This document shows, piece by piece, positions 33,462 to 41,735 of a DNA stretch of 64,000 nt. The stretch is from positions 248,001 through 312,000 of the forward strand of contig NZ_JADHZD010000003.1 in the NCBI RefSeq assembly GCF_020102855.1, given 5' to 3'. The notes under the pieces are model-generated. The model was not told where the DNA came from. It worked only from the letters and a program-made list of their open reading frames with translations, and did not search any database. A program made the translations under genes and the position numbers. Every line of letters begins with the position of its first letter. Positions within the stretch are counted from its first letter, which is position 1. The DNA is from Nocardioides lacusdianchii (lineage in GTDB: Bacteria > Actinomycetota > Actinomycetes > Propionibacteriales > Nocardioidaceae).

Positions 33462-35906
33462 GTGCCCCTGATGCTCCCCGAGGCGCGCGAGCGCGCCGTC
33501 CTGCTGACCGACGTCCACACCGAGGTCCACCTCGACCTCACCTCCACCGACGCCTTCACGGTCGAGGCACGGATCACCTTCGACTGCACGCAGCCGGGGG
33601 CCTCCACGTTCCTCGAGCTCACCGGCGCCTCGGACGTCACCCTCGACGGCGAGCCGGCGGCGTACGCCGACGGGCGGATCGCGCTGCCCGACCTCGCGGC
33701 GCACAACGAGGTCCGCGTCACCGCGCGGATGCCCTACGTCACCGACGGCGACGGCATGACCGTGACGATCGACCCCGCCGACGGCGAGCGCTACGTCTGC
33801 GCGCACACGTCGATGGACATCACCCAGAAGGTCATCCCCTGCTTCGACCAGCCCGACGTCAAGTCGACCTTCGCCGTCACCGTGACCGCGCCCGCGCACT
33901 GGACCGTCCTCGCCAACGGCCCGCTCGAGCAGCGCACGCCGGGCGAGGGCGACGCGGCCCCGCACACCTGGACCTTCGGCACGACCCCGCCGTTCTCGTC
34001 CTACCTCTTCACCCTCGTCGGCGGCCCGTGGGTGTCGGTGACGTGGGACGAGCCGTACGCCCCCGCGCCGGGCGGCACGCTGCCCTTCGGCTGGCACGCG
34101 CGGGCCTCGCAGGAGCGCGAGCTGCGCCGTGACGCCGACGAGCTGCGCCGCATCACCAGCACCTGCTTCCAGCACTACACGAGCATCTTCGAGCCGGAGT
34201 ACCCCTACGCCGACTTCCAGCAGGTCTTCGCCCCCGGGCTCAACTGGGGCGCGATGGAGTTCCCCGGCTGCGTCGTCTACCGCGACGAGGGCCTGACCCA
34301 GGGCACGCCGACCGAGCTGCAGCGCCAGTGGCTGGCCTCGACGATCGCGCACGAGATGGCGCACATGTGGTTCGGCGACCTCGTCACGATGAAGTGGTGG
34401 GAGGACTCGTGGCTCAACGAGTCCTTCGCCGACTTCATGGGATACGACGTCGCCGGCGTCGCCGCGGGCTACACCGACGCCTGGACCTCGGCCGCGATCA
34501 CCCGCAAGCCCACCGGCTACCGCGCGGACCGCCGCCGATCCACCCACCCGATCGCGGAGGACACCGACAAGATCGTCGACGTCGACACCGCCTTCGCCAA
34601 CTTCGACATGATCACCTACGCCAAGGGCAACGCCGCGCTCAAGCAGCTGGGCCACTGGCTCGGCCAGGAGGACTTCCTCGCCGGCGTCAACACCCACCTC
34701 AACGCCCATGCCTTCGGCAACGCCGACCTGGCCGCGTTCCTCGACTCCCTCGACTCCGCCACCGACCACGACGTACGCGCGTGGGCGGCGGCGTGGCTGC
34801 GCACGACCGGGTTCGACACCCTCGTCGTCACCCGCGACGCCCCAGGTGACGGGCCGAGCGTCCCGGTGCTGCACCGCGAGGGCTCGCGGCCGCACCGCCT
34901 CACCGTGTCGGCGTACGACGACGCGATGCAGCTCGTGGGCTCCCGCGACGTTCACCTCGGCGAGGAGCCGGTGCGGCTCGAGGACTTCGCCGGACGGGTC
35001 GTGGTGCCCAACTCCGGCGACGAGACCTTCGCGGTCATCCGGCCCGACGAGCAGTCGTGGGCGGCGATCACCGCCGGGCTGTCGTCGGTCGAGTCGCAGC
35101 TGACCCGCGCGGTGCTGTGGTGGACCGCGGTCGACCTCGCCGAGTCGCAGGTCATCTCCGTCGGCGACCTGGTCGCCCTGGCCGACCGGCACCTGCGGCC
35201 CGAGTCGCACCCGCTGGTCGTCGAGGGCGTGCTGCGCGCGCTCCAGCTCGTGACCCGCGCGCACGACGAGCCCGCCGAGGTCGGCGCACACCTCGCCGTC
35301 ATCGCCGACATCGCCCGCGGTGCCGTGGAGGGCGGCGACCCGCTCCTCGCGCCCGGCGCGTCCCGGGTGCTGGCGCGGCTCAGCGCCGACCGGAGCTTCC
35401 TCGTCCAGTGGCTCGAGCGCGACGACGTCGACCCGAGCGTGCGCTGGGCCGCGGTCCACCGCCTCGCCGAGCTCGGCGACCCCTCGCACATCGACGCCGA
35501 GGCCGAGCGCGACCAGTCGGTCGCCGGTCACCACGCCGCGCTCTCGGCGCGCGCGTCGGTCCCGACCGCCGAGGCCAAGGCCGAGATGTGGCAGCGCTTC
35601 ATGGGCGGCGAGCTCAGCACCCACGAGCTCGACGCCGTCGGCGCCGGGTTCTGGGGCTGGGAACAGGCCGACCTGGTCGAGCCCTACCTCACCCGCTACG
35701 TCACCGACGGCCTCGCCCTCGCGCTCCGCTCGGGCCAGGCGATGGCCGACAGCATCGGCGACGCCTTCCCGCGCCTGCCGCTCACCCCCGCCGTACGCCG
35801 CCAGCTGCGCGCCACGGTCGCCGACGCGCTCGCGACCGGGGACGTCCCCACGGTCCTGGCCCGGGCGTGGAACGACGCGCTCGACGACCTCGACCGGACG
35901 CTCTGA
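33462..35906 (+). CDS. pepN: Aminopeptidase N (M1 metallopeptidase)
   Basis: An 814-residue M1-family zinc aminopeptidase that removes N-terminal residues from peptides in the cytoplasm. The substrate-recognition motif is WGAMEFPG, and the zinc site is HEMAHMWFGD (His at about 297) with the downstream Glu in WLNESFADF, so the HExxH-x18-E pattern is complete. The C-terminal half is the helical ERAP1-like domain. Length is usual for the family. The GTG at 33462 is placed by the leaderless promoter pattern; an ATG three codons downstream is possible. There is no signal peptide. It diverges from rplY. Confidence 0.95.
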   Translation: MPLMLPEARERAVLLTDVHTEVHLDLTSTDAFTVEARITFDCTQPGASTFLELTGASDVTLDGEPAAYADGRIALPDLAAHNEVRVTARMPYVTDGDGMTVTIDPADGERYVCAHTSMDITQKVIPCFDQPDVKSTFAVTVTAPAHWTVLANGPLEQRTPGEGDAAPHTWTFGTTPPFSSYLFTLVGGPWVSVTWDEPYAPAPGGTLPFGWHARASQERELRRDADELRRITSTCFQHYTSIFEPEYPYADFQQVFAPGLNWGAMEFPGCVVYRDEGLTQGTPTELQRQWLASTIAHEMAHMWFGDLVTMKWWEDSWLNESFADFMGYDVAGVAAGYTDAWTSAAITRKPTGYRADRRRSTHPIAEDTDKIVDVDTAFANFDMITYAKGNAALKQLGHWLGQEDFLAGVNTHLNAHAFGNADLAAFLDSLDSATDHDVRAWAAAWLRTTGFDTLVVTRDAPGDGPSVPVLHREGSRPHRLTVSAYDDAMQLVGSRDVHLGEEPVRLEDFAGRVVVPNSGDETFAVIRPDEQSWAAITAGLSSVESQLTRAVLWWTAVDLAESQVISVGDLVALADRHLRPESHPLVVEGVLRALQLVTRAHDEPAEVGAHLAVIADIARGAVEGGDPLLAPGASRVLARLSADRSFLVQWLERDDVDPSVRWAAVHRLAELGDPSHIDAEAERDQSVAGHHAALSARASVPTAEAKAEMWQRFMGGELSTHELDAVGAGFWGWEQADLVEPYLTRYVTDGLALALRSGQAMADSIGDAFPRLPLTPAVRRQLRATVADALATGDVPTVLARAWNDALDDLDRTL

Positions 35907-35917
35907 AGCTCAGTCCC

Positions 35918-36057
35918 GGTGGTCGAGCAGCCGAGCGAGGGCACCTCGGTCTCGGTGGTCGAGTAGCCGAGCGAGGCGTATCGAGACCTGCGTCCGTCAC
36001 GCGGATCTCGATACGCCCGTCACCGCCTCGCAGGCTCAGCGGTGGGGCTACTCGATC
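35918..36057. repeat. Interspersed repeat cluster between pepN and prs
   Basis: Two direct copies of a unit starting GGTGGTCGAG and continuing (C/T)AGCCGAGCGAGG lie at 35918-35940 and 35954-35988; the second extends into GCGTATCGAGACC. An inverted, diverged copy at about 36003-36057 has ATCTCGATACGCC and GGCTACTCGAT. From memory, units of this kind are common between genes in Nocardioides-type genomes. A second smaller inverted repeat (TCATGCCT at 36058 and AGGCATGA at 36100) spans the prs stop codon and may end that transcript. Confidence 0.75.
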
Positions 36058-36097
36058 TCATGCCTTGACGGCAGCCGGCTCGTTCCTCGCCGTCGAC

Positions 36098-37078
36098 CTA
36101 GGCATGACCGTCGAACATCGACGTCACCGAGCCGTCCTCGAACACCTCGCGGATCGCCCGCGCGATGAGCGGCGCGATCGAGAGCGTGGTGAGCTTGTCG
36201 AACTGCTTGTCGGCCGGCACCGGGAGCGTGTTGGTGACCACGACCTCCATGGCGGAGGAGTTCTTCAGCCGGTCGACGGCGGGGTCGGACAGGATCGGGT
36301 GGGTGGCGGCGATGATCACGCCGGCCGCGCCGTCGGCCATGCAGGCCTCGGCGGCCTTCACGATCGTGCCGCCGGTGTCGATCATGTCGTCGGTGAGGAT
36401 GCAGATCTTGCCCTTGACCTCACCGACCACGCGGTTGGCGACGACCTCGTTGGCGACGTCGGTGCGGCGCGTCTTGTGGATGAAGGCGAGGGGTACGCCG
36501 CCGAGGCGGGCCGACCAGCGCTCGGCGACCTTGATCCGGCCGGCGTCGGGCGAGACGACGGCGAGCTGCTGGTCGCCGTACTTGGCCTTGACGTAGTCGG
36601 TGAGGATCGGCAGCGCCATGAGGTGGTCGACGGGGCCGTCGAAGAAGCCCTGGATCTGGTCGGCGTGCAGGTCGACGGTGATGAGGCGGTCCGCGCCGGC
36701 GGTCTTGAACAGGTCGGCCACCAGGCGCGCCGAGATCGGCTCGCGGCCGCGGTGCTTCTTGTCCTGGCGGGCGTAGCCGTAGAACGGCATGACCACGGTG
36801 ATCCGCTTCGCCGAGGCCCGCTTGAGGGCGTCGACCATGATCAGGTGCTCCATGATCCACTCGTTGATCGGAGCGGTGTGGCTCTGGATCACGAAGGCGT
36901 CGCACCCCCGCACCGACTCCTCGTAGCGGACGTAGAGCTCACCGTTGGCGAACGCGTAGGCGCTCTGCGGGACGAGTCCGCACTCGAGGAGGTCGACGAC
37001 CTCGTGGGAGAGGTCGGGGTGCGCCCGGCCGCTGAAGACCATCAGGTTCTTCTCGGTGGTCCGCTTCATTCCGGTCAC
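36098..37078 (-). CDS. prs: Ribose-phosphate pyrophosphokinase
   Basis: A 326-residue enzyme making PRPP from ribose-5-phosphate and ATP for nucleotide, His and Trp synthesis. Landmarks are FSGRAHPDLSHEV near the N terminus, FANGELYVRYEESVRG, the flexible-loop segment YGYARQDKKHRGREPIS, DLHADQIQGFF and the PRPP-binding DDMIDTGGTIVKAA. The GTG at 37078 is chosen because GGAG lies about nine bases upstream and TGMKRTTEKNLM matches the usual actinobacterial N terminus; the ATG at 37069 has no such site. It follows glmU on the same strand with a 103-base gap. Confidence 0.95.
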   Translation of the reverse strand: MTGMKRTTEKNLMVFSGRAHPDLSHEVVDLLECGLVPQSAYAFANGELYVRYEESVRGCDAFVIQSHTAPINEWIMEHLIMVDALKRASAKRITVVMPFYGYARQDKKHRGREPISARLVADLFKTAGADRLITVDLHADQIQGFFDGPVDHLMALPILTDYVKAKYGDQQLAVVSPDAGRIKVAERWSARLGGVPLAFIHKTRRTDVANEVVANRVVGEVKGKICILTDDMIDTGGTIVKAAEACMADGAAGVIIAATHPILSDPAVDRLKNSSAMEVVVTNTLPVPADKQFDKLTTLSIAPLIARAIREVFEDGSVTSMFDGHA

Positions 37079-37181
37079 GCGACGCGACTCCTCGCTGGGG
37101 CTGGTCAGCCTGGGGGTGGCTCTCATCGGAGGTGCTGGGGATGAGTCTGGCCCACGGACCGGGCCTTCCCCAACCCCGGGG

Positions 37182-38618
37182 TCACCCCTCGGTCGTCTCC
37201 TGCTGTTCACGCGCCGTTCGCGCCGCCTCGGCCTGGGCGGTCCCGGCCCGCCGGGACTCCGCCCAGCCCTCGAGGTTGCGCTGCGCGGAGCTGCTGACCG
37301 CCAGGGCGCCGGCCGGCACGCTGCGGCGTACGACGGTGCCGCCGGCCGTGCCCGCCCCGTCGCCGACGGCGACCGGCGCGACGAAGGTGTTGTTGGAGCC
37401 GGTCTTGACGAATCGGCCGATGACGGTGCGGTGCTTGGCCACCCCGTCGTAGTTGGCGAAGATCGTCCCGGCCCCGATGTTGGTGCCCTCGCCGATCTCG
37501 GCGTCGCCGACGTAGGACAGGTGCGGCACCTTGGCGCCGTCGCCGATCTGGGAGTTCTTGGTCTCCACGAAGGTGCCGATCTTGCCCGCGACGCCGAGCT
37601 GCGTGCCGGGGCGGAGGTAGGCGAAGGGCCCCACGCTGGCGCGGTCGCCGATGACGGCGAGCTCGGCGTGGGTGCGTACGACGCGCGCGCCGGCGCCGAC
37701 CTCGCAGTCCTTCAGCGTCGTGTCGGGCCCGACCACGGCGTCCTCGCGGACCACGGTCGCGCCGAGGAGCTGGGTGCCGGGCAGGATCGTGGCGTCGGGC
37801 TCGAGGACCACGTCGGCCTCGATCCACGTGGTGGCGGGGTCCATGACGGTGACGCCGTCCTTCATCCAGCGGGTCACGATGCGGCGGTTGAGCTCCTTGC
37901 CGAGCTCGGCGAGCTGGGCGCGGTCGTTGGCGCCCTCGGTCTGCGCGACGTCCTCGATGAGGTGCGCGCCGACGGTGAGGCCGTCCTCGCGGGCCAGGCC
38001 CACGGCGTCGGTGAGGTAGTACTCGCCCTTGGCGTTGTCGTTGGTGATCCGCGGCAGCGCCGAGACCAGGAACTCGGCGTCGAAGGCCAGGATGCCGGAG
38101 TTGATCTCGTCGATCTCGCGCTGCTCGGGCGTGGCGTCCTTCTCCTCCACGACCGCCTCGACGTCACCCTCCTCGTTGCGCACGACCCGGCCGTAGCCGA
38201 ACGGGCGCGCCACCCGGCCGCTGAGGATGCTCACCGCGCGCTGGGCGGCCTCGTGCTCCTCGGCAAAGGCCTTGAGGGACTCCCCCTCCAGCAGCGGGGT
38301 GTCGCCGGCGGCGACGATGACGGTGCCGGTGGTCGCACCGCACGCCTCCATCGCGACGCGTACGGCGTGCCCGGTGCCCTGCTGCGTCTCCTGCACCGCC
38401 AGCACCGCGCCCGGCAGCAGCTCGGTGATGTGCGGACCGACCTGCTCGCGCTGGTGGCCGACGACCGCGACGACGCTGGTCGGCTCGACGGCCTGCACGG
38501 CGCGCAGCACGTGGCCGATCATGGAGCGCCCGGCGATGGGGTGCAGCACCTTCATGGTCTTCGACTTCATGCGGGTGCCGCCGCCGGCGGCGAGCACGAT
38601 GACGGTGAGGTTGTCCAT
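37182..38618 (-). CDS. glmU: Bifunctional GlmU (GlcNAc-1-P uridyltransferase / GlcN-1-P acetyltransferase)
   Basis: A 478-residue enzyme making UDP-GlcNAc for peptidoglycan and polysaccharides. The N-terminal pyrophosphorylase domain begins IVLAAGGGTRMKSKTMKVLH and has QQGTGHAVR and AAGDTPLL; the C-terminal left-handed beta-helix has repeated hexapeptide turns (LGAGTIFANYDG-like segment GAGTIFANYDGVAKHRT) that bind acetyl-CoA. The final 35 residues are charged and low-complexity, as in other actinobacteria. ATG at 38618 is the only sensible start. UDP-GlcNAc is a possible precursor for the polysaccharide made elsewhere in the window. Confidence 0.96.
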   Translation of the reverse strand: MDNLTVIVLAAGGGTRMKSKTMKVLHPIAGRSMIGHVLRAVQAVEPTSVVAVVGHQREQVGPHITELLPGAVLAVQETQQGTGHAVRVAMEACGATTGTVIVAAGDTPLLEGESLKAFAEEHEAAQRAVSILSGRVARPFGYGRVVRNEEGDVEAVVEEKDATPEQREIDEINSGILAFDAEFLVSALPRITNDNAKGEYYLTDAVGLAREDGLTVGAHLIEDVAQTEGANDRAQLAELGKELNRRIVTRWMKDGVTVMDPATTWIEADVVLEPDATILPGTQLLGATVVREDAVVGPDTTLKDCEVGAGARVVRTHAELAVIGDRASVGPFAYLRPGTQLGVAGKIGTFVETKNSQIGDGAKVPHLSYVGDAEIGEGTNIGAGTIFANYDGVAKHRTVIGRFVKTGSNNTFVAPVAVGDGAGTAGGTVVRRSVPAGALAVSSSAQRNLEGWAESRRAGTAQAEAARTAREQQETTEG

Positions 38619-38667
38619 GCCCGCAGTCTGTCACCGCCTCGGGGCTGGTCGCCCACTCGCGTCCCAG

Positions 38668-38715
38668 TGCTCGAAAGACGCTGTGCTCGAATGACGCTGT
38701 GGTCGAATGACACCG
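38668..38715 (+). repeat. Three contiguous 16-bp repeats at the TetR gene start
   Basis: TGCTCGAAAGACGCTG, TGCTCGAATGACGCTG and TGGTCGAATGACACCG follow each other without spacers at 38668-38683, 38684-38699 and 38700-38715. The first two differ at one position. They end on the first base of the preferred GTG start of the regulator gene, so they are placed to act as an operator for autoregulation. Confidence 0.75.
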
Positions 38716-39353
38716 TGAGCGGGCGGACCTATGCCGGGGAGTCGGCGAGCGACCGCGCCGGACGTCGGCGCCGCCAGCTGCTCGACGCGGGGCTGGAGCT
38801 CTTCGGCACCGCGGGCTACCGCGCGACGACCGTGCGGCTGCTGTGCCGCGAGGCCCGGGTCAGCGACCGCTACTTCTACGAGCAGTTCGACTCCACCGAG
38901 GACCTCCTCGTGGCGGTGTACGACGAGTGCACCGCCCGGCTCGAGGCGGCAGCGCTGACCGCGCTGGGCGACGGCGCCGGCGAGGTCGGCGACCTGGCCA
39001 GGCGTGGACTCGACGCCTTCCTCGCCCTGGTCGAGGAGGACCCCCGGCTGGCGCGGGTCGTGTGGTTCGAGGTGCTCGGCGTCAGCGCGCGCGTCGAGTC
39101 GACGTACCTGTCCCGGATGCAGCGCTTCGGCCACCTGATGCTCGGCGTGCTGGCCGACCGCGACGACACCACCGCCCTGCCCGACGCCGCACACGAGCTG
39201 ATGGCCAGCGCAGCCGTCGGGGCGGTGAGCAACGCCGTGGTGACGTGGTCGATCACCGGCTTCACGACCGAGCGTTCGGTGGTGACCGAGTCGCTGGCGC
39301 AGTTCCTCGCGGGCGCCGCCACGGCGCTGGCGAGGCCGACCGCCGGGACGTGA
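38715..39353 (+). CDS. TetR-family transcriptional regulator
   Basis: A 212-residue regulator. The N-terminal helix-turn-helix is clear: RRRRQLLDAGLELFGTAGYRATTVRLLCREARVSDRYFYEQF with the YFYEQFDSTEDLL third-helix/linker typical of the family. The C-terminal ligand domain is mostly helical and not recognisable to subfamily. GTG at 38715 gives a normal length; an ATG at 38691 would add eight residues encoded by the 16-bp repeats, which seems less likely. The gene precedes the monooxygenase operon in the same direction with a 52-base gap, so it probably controls that operon and itself. The inducer is unknown. Confidence 0.88.
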   Translation: MSGRTYAGESASDRAGRRRRQLLDAGLELFGTAGYRATTVRLLCREARVSDRYFYEQFDSTEDLLVAVYDECTARLEAAALTALGDGAGEVGDLARRGLDAFLALVEEDPRLARVVWFEVLGVSARVESTYLSRMQRFGHLMLGVLADRDDTTALPDAAHELMASAAVGAVSNAVVTWSITGFTTERSVVTESLAQFLAGAATALARPTAGT

Positions 39354-39370
39354 CCTGCGTCACGCCCTGA

Positions 39371-39399
39371 TTCGGAATCGAGCGTCATCACTTTAGTGT
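39371..39399 (+). promoter_or_regulatory. Candidate promoter of the monooxygenase operon
   Basis: TTCGGA at 39371-39376 and TAGTGT at 39394-39399 are separated by 17 bases, and GTG begins six bases after the -10 box, pointing to a leaderless transcript. GATTCGGAATC over the -35 and CACTTTAGTG over the -10 are small palindromes that a regulator could use. Confidence 0.5.
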
Positions 39400-39405
39400 G
39401 CCGGG

Positions 39406-40899
39406 GTGGACATCACGACGGTGCTCGTCATCGGTAGCGGCTTCGGCGGCCAGGTCACGGCCATCAACCTGCTGCGCCGCGGCATCACCGACGTGCGCAT
39501 CCTCGAGCGCCGCGACTTCATGGGCGGCACCTGGTGCCAGAACTCCTACCCCGGTGCCGCCGTCGACGTGCCCTCCCCGCTCTACTCGATCGCCTCCGAG
39601 CCCTACCCCTGGACCCGGATGTACGCCGAGCAGGCGGAGCTGCGCGCCTACACCGAGCACGTCATCGACAAGCACCGCCTCCGTGAGCGCACCGTCCTCG
39701 GCGCCGAGGTCGTGTCGGCGGAGTGGGACGGCGAGGCCTGGGCCGTGCGCACCGCCGACGGCACCGTCCACCGCGCGCGCTTCGTCGTCAACGCCTCCGG
39801 CCCGCTGAGCACCCCGGTCGTGCCGCCGTTCCCGGGCCTGGACGACTTCGCGGGGCACGCCTTCCACACCAACGGCTGGGACCACGACGTCGACCTGGCC
39901 GGCAGGCGGGTCGCGGTCGTCGGGTCGGGCGCGAGCGCCGCGCAGGTCATCCCTGCGATCCAGCCCGAGGTGGCCGCGCTGCACGTCTTCCAGCGCAGCC
40001 CCCACTGGGTGCTCCCCCGCCCGGACCGCGTCTTCACCCCGCTCCAGCGGCGGCTGCTGCGGCTGCGCCCCTTCCAGCGGGCGCTGCGCACCGCGATCTA
40101 CTGGAAGCTCGAGACCCGGGTCATCGGCTTCAAGCACAGCCGCCGGCTGCTCAAGCGGGTCGCCCAGCGCGAGGCCCTGCGCCACATCGAGACCCAGGTG
40201 CCGGACCCGGAGCTGCGCGCCAAGGTCACGCCCGACTACACCATCGGCTGCAAGCGGATCATCCTGTCGGACACGCTCTACCCGGCCCTGGGCGCCGCGA
40301 ACGCCACGCTCCACGACCGCACCGACGGCATCGCCCGCTTCGACGAGACCGGCATCGTCACCGCCACGGGCGAGCACGTCGACCTCGACGTGGTCGTCTT
40401 CTCCACCGGCTACGACGCCACGGACGGGCTGATCCCCTACGACGTGCGTGGGCGCGACGGCGTACGCCTCGCGGACGTCTGGCACGAGTTCCCCCGCGCC
40501 TACCTCGGCACGACGGTCCCCGGCTTCCCCAACTTCTTCGTCGTCACCGGCCCCAACACCGGCATCGGCCACACCAGCGCGATCTTCGTCATCGAGTCGC
40601 AGATGCTGTACCTCCTGCGTGCGATCGACGCGGTGGTCGACGCCGAGGCGGCGAGCATCGAGGTGCTGCCCGAGGCCGAGGACGCCTACACCACGCACGT
40701 CCACCGTGAGATGGAGAAGACCGTGTGGCACGACGGCGGGTGCACCTCGTGGTACCAGTCGCGCTCGGGCAGGGTGATCGCGATGTTCCCCGGCTTCTCC
40801 TTCTCCTTCCGCCGCCTCGCGCGGCGCTTCCGACCCGAGCACCACGTCCTCAGCCACGTCACCAGCCACGTCACTCCCGACAGGAGCACCACCGCATGA
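39406..40899 (+). CDS. Baeyer-Villiger-type flavin monooxygenase
   Basis: A 497-residue FAD/NADPH-dependent monooxygenase. The FAD-binding Rossmann motif is VIGSGFGGQV (residues 8-17), and the NADPH motif is VVGSGASAAQV. Between them is FAGHAFHTNGW, an exact match to the Baeyer-Villiger fingerprint FxGxxxHTxxW, and the active-site region GGTWCQNSYPGAAVDVPSPLYS is also typical. Enzymes of this type insert oxygen beside a ketone or oxidise heteroatoms. It is the first gene of an operon with an SDR and an alpha/beta hydrolase, a grouping suited to oxidising a ketone to an ester, hydrolysing it and reducing or oxidising the product. Start at GTG 39406. Confidence 0.9.
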   Translation: MDITTVLVIGSGFGGQVTAINLLRRGITDVRILERRDFMGGTWCQNSYPGAAVDVPSPLYSIASEPYPWTRMYAEQAELRAYTEHVIDKHRLRERTVLGAEVVSAEWDGEAWAVRTADGTVHRARFVVNASGPLSTPVVPPFPGLDDFAGHAFHTNGWDHDVDLAGRRVAVVGSGASAAQVIPAIQPEVAALHVFQRSPHWVLPRPDRVFTPLQRRLLRLRPFQRALRTAIYWKLETRVIGFKHSRRLLKRVAQREALRHIETQVPDPELRAKVTPDYTIGCKRIILSDTLYPALGAANATLHDRTDGIARFDETGIVTATGEHVDLDVVVFSTGYDATDGLIPYDVRGRDGVRLADVWHEFPRAYLGTTVPGFPNFFVVTGPNTGIGHTSAIFVIESQMLYLLRAIDAVVDAEAASIEVLPEAEDAYTTHVHREMEKTVWHDGGCTSWYQSRSGRVIAMFPGFSFSFRRLARRFRPEHHVLSHVTSHVTPDRSTTA

Positions 40900-41735
40900 A
40901 GACCCTCGACGACAAGGTCGCCGCCGTCACCGGGGCGGGCTCCGGCATCGGCCGCGCCCTGGGGCTCGAGCTGGCCGGCCGCGGCTGCCGGCTCGCCCTG
41001 TCCGACGTCGACGCCGCTGGGCTCGCCGAGACCGAGCGCCTGCTCACCGGCCGCGCACGTGCGGTCACGACCTCGGTGGTCGACGTCGCCGACGAGGCCG
41101 CGGTGCTGGCCTGGGCCGACGAGGTCGTCGCCGACCACGGCCGCGTCAACCTCGTCGTCAACAACGCCGGCGTCGCCCTGTCCGGCACCGTCGCGTCGCT
41201 CTCGACCGAGGACTACCGCTGGATCATGGGCGTGAACTTCTGGGGCGTGGTCCACGGCACCAAGGCGTTCCTCCCCCACCTCGAGGCCTCCGGCGAGGGC
41301 CACGTGGTCAACATCTCCAGCGTCTTCGGCCTCACCGCGCAGCCGCTGATGAGCGGCTACAACGCCAGCAAGTACGCCGTACGCGGCTTCACCGAGTCGC
41401 TGCGCCAGGACCTCGCGCTGACGCGGTCCTGCGTGAGCGCCACGTGCGTGCACCCCGGCGGCATCAAGACCAACATCGCCCGCGCCGCGCGGGTGGACGC
41501 CAGCGTCGCGGGCGCGACCGGCAAGTCCGCGGAGGCCTCGTCGAGGGAGTTCGAGAGGTCCTTCATCACCACCCCCGCCAAGGCGGCCGAGGTGATCGTC
41601 GAGGCGGTCCGCAAGGACAAGCGGCGGGTGCTCGTCGGCCCCGACGCCCGGGTCTTCGACGCGATGGCCCGCATCGCCCCGGCCGGCTACCAGCGCCTCA
41701 TCACCGGCGTCGTGCGCTCGCGGGGTGCCAAGTGA
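40896..41735 (+). CDS. Short-chain dehydrogenase/reductase
   Basis: A 279-residue classical SDR. The cofactor motif is TGAGSGIG (residues 12-19), NNAG is present in VVNNAGVALSG, the catalytic Ser is in NISSVFG, and the Tyr/Lys pair is in YNASKYAVRG. An Asp after the second beta strand (LALSDVDAAG) is compatible with NAD specificity. ATG at 40896 overlaps the monooxygenase stop (ATGA) and is preceded by CAGGAG. Likely works on the alcohol or ketone handled by the neighbouring monooxygenase and hydrolase. Confidence 0.92.
   Translation: MKTLDDKVAAVTGAGSGIGRALGLELAGRGCRLALSDVDAAGLAETERLLTGRARAVTTSVVDVADEAAVLAWADEVVADHGRVNLVVNNAGVALSGTVASLSTEDYRWIMGVNFWGVVHGTKAFLPHLEASGEGHVVNISSVFGLTAQPLMSGYNASKYAVRGFTESLRQDLALTRSCVSATCVHPGGIKTNIARAARVDASVAGATGKSAEASSREFERSFITTPAKAAEVIVEAVRKDKRRVLVGPDARVFDAMARIAPAGYQRLITGVVRSRGAK

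Noticed and set aside
35918..36057. The pepN-prs repeats as a CRISPR array or insertion sequence
   Set aside because: No regular spacers, no transposase frame and no target-site duplication were seen.
38668..38715. The 16-bp repeats as a CRISPR array
   Set aside because: Only three short units with no spacers and no cas genes nearby.
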